Assembly: GCF_003573695.1 (NCBI RefSeq)
Contig: NC_039364.1
Span: 232,369,656-232,433,655, forward strand
Length of the DNA: 64,000 nucleotides
Source of the DNA: Papaver somniferum
Taxonomy: Eukaryota; Streptophyta; Magnoliopsida; Ranunculales; Papaveraceae
Direction of reading: 5' to 3'
This document shows positions 57,066 through 64,000 of the stretch, piece after piece; the first letter of the stretch is position 1, and every line of letters begins with the position of its first letter. A model generated the notes under the pieces. The model saw nothing but the letters and a program-made list of their open reading frames with translations. It did no database searches and was not told the DNA's origin. Made by a program: the position numbers and the translations under genes.

Positions 57066-57394
57066 AATACCTCCGATTTTTTTGTAAAAACTTTAAATTT
57101 GATATTGTTGTTTGTACTCATTGCGTAGAGCTTTTTATAACCTTTCCAACGAGATAAAATTTGTAAAATTCCAAGGCACGTATTTTTAGATATGTTATAT
57201 TAAAGTTTGCATTCCAATTATACCCATGAAAAGATAAGATACACAAGGAGTTATAGTAACTGGATTAAAAGGGAGGGACATTTTTGGTTTTTCGGCCCTA
57301 ACCATTTCCAATCTTTTGGTGTCAATTAATCACTTAGATTTTACGAAAAAATGGCCATATAAAGGTCCTCCCTCGCTTCGCTCGGTTCGCCCAA

Positions 57395-57995
57395 TTATGG
57401 GTTCTCTTGTAATTAATCTAGTTGAGTATTTTCGTGTCTCCATAAGTTCTCTTATGTTGAGCATTATCAATTGAATTGATCACTTTTTGTGGTTAATTTG
57501 ATTGCGTATTCCGATTAAATTAATCATGGGTTTACTTGTGATTCATTTGATTGAGTTTTTGGATATAGGAAATCATTCTTATGGTTGTTGGTGTCCAATA
57601 AAAAATCCTTCTTTTCTTTCGAACTTAAGGTCGCCCGTTGTTGTTCTCTCGGGAATGACATCAAATGGGGGAGAGTTCTTTTGAACTGGTGCTTAATGGT
57701 CATATCTTGAGGGGTGTGCGGCTTTGGAATTTTAGAGGGGTTATCTTGTATCTTTAAACTCCTTGATGAATGTTGTTAGCTTCGGCTATATGATTGCATC
57801 TAAATAAGATGATGTGTGTTTCTTTCTCTCAATCATGAAATGTCTCTTACGGAAATTTCATTATGATCCCGTTCTTATACCTTTGCCAATTTTATTGAAA
57901 AAAAGGGGAGAATTAATATGTCGTTCACACTACAAATACATATGGTTTTCGGATCATTGTGTAAGGGGGAGTGGTTTTCATGTGAGATGGAGTAT
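57395..57995 (+). other. e5 3' non-coding tail, right part
   Basis: Continues the family tail (GGGTTCTCTTGT, then AAATGGGGGAGAGTTCTTTTG and AAAGGGGAGAATTAATATG). It ends in GATGGAGTAT at 57995, where e1 and e2 continue TGACTAAGGGG; the Athila-like element cuts it here. Confidence 0.75.
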
Positions 57996-59695
57996 TGGTA
58001 GACGCATTTATGTGTCTAATTTGTCCTCAATGTTTCGTATCGTTAGTATTTGTTTTCGTCCTTATTTTGGTATTTTATGTGTTTATAGGCATTTTTGGAA
58101 ACAAACTTTTTTGGAAAAATCGGCTCAAAAAGTTGTCTACAGCACCCCCGGAGGACATTTTCTATGCGGACTCTCACTTTGGTTAAGGGGCACCTCAATT
58201 ACTAAGGGGCACCCCAATTACTATTTACACCCCAGTGGCACCAACTGCTATTCACACCGCCATCTCTGTTAGGGGGAGGTCGTCCCCTTCATTTGAGTTT
58301 TCAATTTGGCGGGAAGCTATGTGCATCAATGCAAGAATTTAGGGTTCACGTTTTGGGCAGAATTGAAGGAGACTCAATGGCTGAAATTTCATGGGAAGGC
58401 CTGTTTAGGCTTAACAGGCATGGTATGATCGACGTTTTGAGTCACAATTGGTTGGAGATTCAGATTATAGAAGTCGGGGAGTTGCGTATTTTTCTTTTAA
58501 AAACCCGATTATCCCTGTTTTGGATTTGGAGGAGTTTTAAGGAGATTCAACGGCTGAAGTTGATTGGGTTTGTTCCTCTGAGTGTAACAGACGTCGTACA
58601 GTCGTTCGGTTCAGCTATATTTGACTGGAGAATTTTTTAGGAGTAAAACAGGACAGTCATACACGGTGGCTTTATTCTCGGGATTTTGGTGATATTTTTG
58701 GGTAGCTGGCATGTGGATAGGCAGTGTTTTGCTACGACTGATATGAGGATCAACGAGTATGGCGTGTGTAAGCCTCCAATATACGCATGCATTGAAGAAA
58801 AAGGAATAAAAATATAATCCGGAGCTGGCAGAGTTAATGAGGATTACTCGGATTAATGATCAAAGATTTTTGATTTTGTCCAGTATATATGGGCTGCTGG
58901 GATGTTGTAGAGGGGGGATGGAAAGTTTGGGAGAGGAATAGAGCACCACAGAGTCGAAAAATCAAGCTGCAGAAACTCCATTTCTGTTGCTGCAAAGCTG
59001 AAGAACACGAAGAACAGACTTACCAGGATAGTCGTTTTCCAACAGTGACAATGAAACTTAGCCGTGGGTCGTATAGCTACAGCGGTTGCGACACATAGTG
59101 ACAGTCGTAGAAGCTACAACGTCAGTAACAGTTTATTGTTGTATCTGTAACAATTATAACTGTTACAAAGGCCCTGTTTTATACCTTTTCTCCTTGTAAA
59201 CACCTTTTTGAGCAATGAAAATTCCTTTGAGTGTGTTTTCACCATGCGGAGCTAGACCCCATCACTGGGTCAACGGAGGAAGCAACTTTTCATGATTGTG
59301 GTAAATGAATTAATTCTTTTATTGACTTTTTGCATAGATTTAATTTTTTTATGATTTCTATTAATTATTTGTTATTTTGTTAGATGTCGCATGCTTAGTT
59401 CTAAATACTTTAGTTGCGTCATGCTTTTAACTTACAAATAATATTTTACGAAATCTATTTTTGCCAAAGAACTAGAGTCACAACTTCTTTTGTTTGAGCT
59501 ATATTATCTAGAGTTAATGACTGAACCATAACAATATGAAAAGTAGTGGAATCCCGCGTCTCAGCGTCTCTTCATCTTGTGACAAACTGTGTATATATAT
59601 TTTTCCTTATTTTCTTTATTAAGTCTTAAAACAAATTCTCAACAAATCTGAGTGAACGAATCATCTTACTACAACATCATTGAAAAATACCATCA
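57996..59695 (+). repeat. Athila-like 5' LTR (about 1.7 kb)
   Basis: Starts TGGTAGACGCATTTATGTG, matching TGATAGACACATTTTTGTG of the 3' LTR, and shares AATCGGCTC and GGAGGACATTTTCTA blocks with it. It ends ATCA five bases before the PBS. The two LTRs differ at many positions, so the element is old or its ends were exchanged. ORFs inside (for example 58293-58640) show no domain and are not called. Confidence 0.75.
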
Positions 59696-59700
59696 ATTTG

Positions 59701-59717
59701 TGGCGCCGCTGACGCGG
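59701..59717 (+). other. Primer-binding site, Athila/Tat type
   Basis: TGGCGCCGCTGACGCGG begins like the TGGCGCCGTTGCCGGGG sites of Athila-type elements, five bases after the LTR end. Confidence 0.65.
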
Positions 59718-60767
59718 ATTTGTTTATAGATTTGTTTTTAGGTTTTCTTTTTATTCTTTTTGTTCTTTTTTATGCGTTTTGGTATTTCTTATTTGCTTTC
59801 AGATTTGGAGCTAAGCTAGAGAAAAGGGAGAAAGTGTTGAAAAGAAAGGCAAAGCCCAAAAAGGAAAGAAAAGAGAAATCCAAAAGGAGTGAAGAAGAAG
59901 ATATTGTAAATGATTTTATTTTATTTTATTTAGAAACTGTAATTAAGGTTTTTATTTCTGTAATCTTTTATTTTTGGACCTTTTTTCTTTTTGGACTTTA
60001 TTTTTGGACATTGGACTTTATTCTATTTTCAAAAACCCTACGGAAGGGTAGTTTTAAATAAACTGTGTGCAGAGAAGGACGACGATTACAATATCGCCTC
60101 GGCCCCTCGGGTTCGTACATGACATAGGAGTCGTGGCCCGAGTCGACTTCAACGGTTCATCCCCCGTCTGGAACGGGAGGTAAGAATTCTAAACACCCGC
60201 GAATCCCCTGTCAGCGGGTTTACTGGATGATTTTGTATGCATATATGTTGAGGAATCGAATACGGCTGTTTAATTTCCTAGTAAAGGGCAAGGCCTGGCC
60301 ATACAAGATAAGGGTTCGGATTTCATCACCGTTCTCTTCTTGCCCGCCTTAGGAAAACGAAACCAAACGCAAACCTAAGCCTAAAATTTTGACTAGAACG
60401 AGACCGATAGGGTAACGAGCTTAATAGGAAAGTCATTCGAAAAATATTGGTTACTCTTTTAAGCATACTTCGAAGTTCATGATGGTTTCTGTGAGTTGAA
60501 TACGTGACTGCGCCGCCTTGTAATGCGGTGAGGACTTGGGTATCAAATCTCCACGCAGCTTCCCTCGCCTCTATTCAACTTACTTTGCCTCGGATTGATT
60601 CCAGAGGGGTTTGCTTAAATTGTAACGAATTCCCTTTCGAAAGAATAGAAGCTGGTCTAGAAACAATCTAAGTGGAGCCATCATGCTTTTTGTTTGCTAG
60701 ATAAAATAGGCTTGTTGTGGTCGAGTCAGCCTTCTTTGAGTTTGTTTAGAATTCCCTTGCGGTTAGG
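59718..60767 (+). other. Leader of the Athila-like element
   Basis: T-rich start, then a GC-richer block (about 60080-60240) with CGGCCCCTCGGGTTCG and CCCGTCTGGAACGGGAGG; CCCGT and ACGGG can pair across a short loop (about 60155-60177). A 113-codon ORF (59720-60061) is discussed under rejected items. No other gene is seen. Confidence 0.6.
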
Positions 60768-62378
60768 ATGTCGAACTGGTATTATAATAGCCAATACAAT
60801 GAGTATCCGACTGAGCAGCTTGGACGTTATCCTTTTTATGACCATAGTGTGAATAGTGATTGGGAACGCGAAACTTTTGAAGGTTACGGGTCATACCATG
60901 GTGAGACCAATTACTATCCACATGCGCACAGGTCATACGAGCAAAATAATCCTTCTATTTATTTAGAAGAGTCTCTCAAGAGTTTTAATGAGTCAACACA
61001 GAAGTTATTTAAGAAAGGGACTTATAATATTCCGCTTCCAGAAGAGTTCGTAGAGCAAACAACTAAGATGTCTCTAGAGGATTCCCTCAAGCAATTTACT
61101 GAAAGTACAAATAGGATTATGGAAATATTTGCTCAAGATAGTCTTAAATTCCAATATAGTGTTCCCAATACCACCCTTGAAAATAATGAAAGTTTTTATT
61201 CACATAATCAAGATGACGAGGTTAGAATTGGTAACACTACTTGTTTTGATGAGGTTCGACCTTTTTCATGTTATTATAATGAGGATTGTGATGAGGATAG
61301 TATTGATGAAGAATCTGAAATATATAGGCATAGTGATGAGGAATCTGTTACTCCCAATGAGCTCTTTAATTATAATATTATTTCTAGTTCAAATCCAAAT
61401 AATTTTAATAATTATTCACCTATTCAAAAGGACGAGGATTTGACTAGAGATACCCCCGTTTTAGACGATGTAGTATTTCCTTTTGATTACGATACTAATA
61501 ATGGTTTAGAGGAACGAGTTTCTTTTGAGAATGTTGTTTTAGAGTCTAGCGATTTAGAAACATTAGTCTTAGACAAATAAAATGAACTCCTAGAGATGAG
61601 TGAGGATGAACCAGACTTAGAAAAATCAATTGACCATTTTCAGGAATCTAATGACCTTGAAATTAGGGAAGTTGTGACTAGTCTTTCTAGAGACACTGAA
61701 AACTCTAAGTTTGGGGGTGATTATCACTATCCATGTGCTTTAACTCTTAGAAAGGTCCCTCACTTGGGACTTGATATTTGTGCCTCAACCATTATGCCAG
61801 ATTACCATCATACTAGTTCTCCCGAACCTAATAACGTCCAGGAAGAAGTTCAGTTGTTAGAAACCCATCCTCTGGTTGATGTGGTTAACCCAGGATATGA
61901 TACCAAGATTGACTTTGTTTTCCCACCAAAAAATTTTCAACCAATTGTGGGAACGTATAAGTGTCAGATGTGTCAATTATTAAGTTTTGAGACTAAACCT
62001 AATTACTTTAGGATATTAGGGTCGACACATTTTCTTAAGAATGACCATTATTACGGTCAACTTTGTAAGTCAAATCTGATTGACTTAGAGGATCCCCAAT
62101 TATTCAGCTTGTTGTTATGTGCTTCTAAGTTCTTAGTTGAGTTTTTCCAGACTCTAATACCTGAATCGGATCTTAGCTATGAGGAAATGCAATCCATGAA
62201 AATATTTTATCTAGACCCTTCTATAGAGCATAAACCTGAACTAGATATAGTTGTCTTAAACAAGGGTATGTTTGGTATCTTCTTGGTCTGTTGCAGTTTC
62301 CTCTTCTTGTGGTTAGCACTTTTTGATCCAGAAGACCCACAGTTTTTCCAGCTACTTCTATATGATTCTATGAGGTAA
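60768..62378 (+). pseudogene. Long ORF of the Athila-like element, one in-frame stop
   Basis: The frame starting at 60768 (MSNWYYNSQYNEYP) is open for 270 codons to TAA at 61578-61580, then continues in the same frame to 62378, about 536 codons in all. The first part is Tyr/Asn/acidic-rich with two related helices (LEESLKSFNESTQKLF; LEDSLKQFTESTNRIME). The second part has YPCALTLRKVPHLGLD, a CX2C pair (KCQMCQ), GSTHFLKNDHYYGQLC, and near the C-terminus a hydrophobic segment (MFGIFLVCCSFLFLWLALF) that could span a membrane. I recognise no known domain. It could be a lineage-specific Gag-like or env-like protein of a non-autonomous element; a restart at the ATG at 61596 is possible. Function unknown. 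Confidence 0.6.
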
Positions 62379-63433
62379 CTAATTCCTTCCGATGTCTGGC
62401 TGAAGACTTTAAACCTAGCACTTCTTGGGAGGTAACCCAGTCTCATGCAACACGGTAATATCTTTCCTTAACTCTTTTGCTTCAAATGGTAACAGTTTCT
62501 CCTTGTTAATATGCTTTTAATTTTATCTTTAGAACATTGAGGACAATGTTAGATTTAAGTTTGGGGGTATGGGAGAAACTTTTTAGTTACAATAAATAAA
62601 CTCCAGAGCCTAGAAATTTATGCCTATTAAGGATTGCACTAACCAATCTAAGTGGATGGGAACATTTTGGTTGTAGGAGTTGAGGAACCAATCTGATTAG
62701 ATGGAAACATCTAGAAGAGTCTATTCATAAAAGCACAGAGCTCAGGTGTTAGAAAAGAAAACATGGTAGTTTCGCCATATCCTCGTGATGGAAACATCGA
62801 AAGAATCCTGATCACTTCTTTCTTTCTTTTTACCATTACTAGGGTGAAATAGAGTGACTGAGATACAAAAAAAAAAATTTGAGACCAGACCACCAGACCA
62901 ACCAGAATAAATACAATAAAGTCGACCACTGGTACCATTGTATTTGCCAGTGAGTTGACCTAGAGTTAGGATTATCGACCACTGGTTCCCTTGTATTTGC
63001 CAGTGTGTTGATATTAATCCAGACCAGTATCTCATTCCATTAGGATAGGTTCACCTTAGTCAACATTATCTATGTTTTTCTCTACATCCATCTTCTTAAT
63101 CTATCCATGTGATTGGGTGACTCCGGTTTATGATGTCCAGAAACTATCTGAGTAGAGCTATGTCACTTTATATGAATTTTAGTATGCTTTAGTGCAAACT
63201 CGTGTACATCAATTGGAATTTCGCATCAGGGTACCTCCTCCTGTAGTCAATAAGTATGCCAACCAAGGAGATTCTTTAGTGCGTGGGTACACCTCTGGTA
63301 AACCTCCCGGAGACAACACTCCGCCGCTAGGGACACCTAGCGGTTTAACGGCTTGCTCTACATGCTAAGTGTAGACTTTATTTTCTAGAATAAATTTGCT
63401 TGAGGACTAGCAAATAATAAGTTTGAGGGTATT
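62379..63433 (+). other. Athila-like 3' non-coding region and polypurine tract
   Basis: Contains the conserved CTTCTTGGGAGGTAACCCAG block, a TTTGGGGGTA tract, two 37-bp repeats (listed separately), and the terminal purine-rich TAATAAGTTTGAGGGTATT just before the 3' LTR. No ORF is supported. Confidence 0.7.
62922..63011 (+). repeat. Two 37-bp repeats with CACTGG/CCAGTG arms
   Basis: Units 62922-62958 and 62975-63011 both run TCGACCACTGGT to GCCAGTG-GTTGA with four differences. Within each, CACTGG and CCAGTG can pair around a loop of about 14 bases. Confidence 0.75.
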
Positions 63434-64000
63434 TGATAGACACATTTTTGTGTCTAAATTGTCCTCAATTTTCTCTATGTTGGTACTCGATTTTGTACTT
63501 ATTTTGGTATTTTGTGTGTTTGTAGTTATTTTTGGAAAATAAATGTTTTTGGAAGAATCGGCTCGAAAAACTGCTAAAGGAACCCTCGGAGGACATTTTC
63601 TAAGCGGACCTCAGATTTGGCTAAGGGGAACCCGCGGTTATGTGCAGCCCAAATTTGTTCTCAGCACCCAAATTACTATCGGCACCCCAACAGAAGGATA
63701 AGAGGCACCCTTCATCTTCAACATTCAAAAAGAATATTTGCGGGAAATTTGGTTCCACCGGTAAAGGATTTATTATCTTTAAGATAAGAATATCTTCTTG
63801 CCTTATAAACAAGAAGAATTTGAAGAAAAAAGAAGTTATCTTGTATTAAACAAGAGAGATATCCTTGGAAGATTTTATCTTGGATTTTATTCTGCGAATT
63901 AAAGAAGATATGAGTTTAGTAAAGAAATATGGATAATAAAGAGAAGGAAAAATTCCTGAAGATATTTTCAATTAAAAAGAAGAAGATTTTGGAGTTATGG
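63434..64000 (+). repeat. Athila-like 3' LTR, truncated by window end
   Basis: TGATAGACACATTTTTGTG start after the polypurine tract; it shares AATCGGCTCGAAAAACTG and GGAGGACATTTTCTAAGCGG with the 5' LTR, then diverges with indels. Only 567 bp are in the window. Confidence 0.75.

Larger units (their letters stand above)
56448..57394 (-). mobile_element. Non-autonomous Helitron-like insertion (947 bp)
   Basis: Removing 56448-57394 restores the family sequence ATTAATTATGGGTTCTC seen in e2, with A on the left, T on the right and no target duplication, as Helitrons leave. On the minus strand the 3' end is a hairpin ACCGT-GGCA-ACGGT (56456-56469), eight bases, then CTAG (56448-56451), fitting the CTRR rule. 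The other end reads TTGGGCGAACCGAGCG rather than TC, one mismatch to the rule. It has no RepHel coding sequence. It contains a 28-bp repeat palindrome and a longer duplication. Confidence 0.65.
51411..64000 (+). mobile_element. SIRE-like element e5 (3' end outside window)
   Basis: 5' LTR 51411-53808, perfect PBS, one long broken ORF, and the family 3' tail interrupted by a Helitron-like insertion and an Athila-like element. It is inserted in the e4 tail immediately after AGATG (51406-51410), where e1 and e2 read AAGATGATTTTTGCAG or similar. No polypurine tract precedes the LTR, so it is not the e4 3' LTR. Confidence 0.8.
57996..64000 (+). mobile_element. Athila-like non-autonomous Ty3/gypsy element (3' LTR truncated by window)
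   Basis: 5' LTR 57996-59695, 3' LTR from 63434. The PBS TGGCGCCGCTGACGCGG (59701) resembles the Athila/Tat PBS. The 3' part contains blocks typical of Athila/Tat elements (CTTCTTGGGAGGTAACCCAG at 62424, ACATTGAGGACAATG at 62534, TTAAGTTTGGGGGTA near 62555). The internal region has one long ORF with a single stop and no recognisable Gag, protease, RT or integrase. Left flank AGTAT is the predicted target duplication. Confidence 0.75.

Noticed and set aside
59720..60061. 113-codon ORF with hydrophobic ends and a Lys-rich centre just after the Athila-like PBS
   Set aside because: It lies in a T-rich then A-rich leader where such composition arises without selection; no domain is seen and no second copy is available for comparison.

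Overview
The window is plant nuclear DNA, AT-rich and almost entirely made of nested LTR retrotransposons. This rests on Ty1/copia primer-binding sites matching plant initiator-tRNA-Met, a SIRE/Maximus-type Gag, Tat- and Athila-type Ty3/gypsy signatures, and GT-AG introns. It suggests a large, repeat-rich genome, probably a eudicot, but the species cannot be named. No single-copy host gene, rRNA, tRNA or CRISPR array was found. I recognised no reverse transcriptase, RNase H or integrase domain among the translated ORFs, so the recognisable elements look non-autonomous or are solo LTRs.

Layout. 1-4200: anonymous DNA and a possible old minus-strand LTR. 4201-7309, 24782-24939 and 29247-30383: a chain of minus-strand Copia LTR and non-coding internal segments. 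Inside it sits SIRE-like element e1 (7310-24781). The e1 5' LTR is split by a Tat-type solo LTR (8761-9231) and by a complete second SIRE-like element, e2 (9543-18328, perfect 5-bp target duplication CTAGG). Tat-type copy 1 (24940-29246) lies in the same Copia LTR. 30384-34465: a minus-strand SIRE-type solo LTR, itself split by a chromovirus-like solo LTR. 35090 onward: SIRE-like e4, whose internal region is split first by a SIRE-type solo LTR (39171-50585, target duplication AATAG) carrying Tat-type copy 2 (40259-49223), then by SIRE-like e5 (51411 to beyond the window). e5 carries a small Helitron-like insertion (56448-57394) and an Athila-like Ty3/gypsy element (57996 to beyond the window).

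How the parts relate. The SIRE-like elements share long LTRs (about 2.4-2.5 kb), a TATA box, a leader and the first dozen codons of an ORF. e1, e2 and e5 also share a short hairpin tail at the end of that ORF. Between head and tail, the ORF bodies differ: N-terminal SIRE Gag (e2, e4), C-terminal SIRE Gag (e5), or an unrecognised coiled-coil protein (e1). The Tat-type elements carry a spliced, TATA-driven gene on the strand opposite gag-pro. Copy 2 keeps a decayed gag-protease without the rest of pol; copy 1 has lost gag-pro altogether. The most notable signals are the modular ORFs, an inverted repeat in the SIRE-type U3 whose arms change together between elements, and the retention of the antisense gene when gag-pro is lost.
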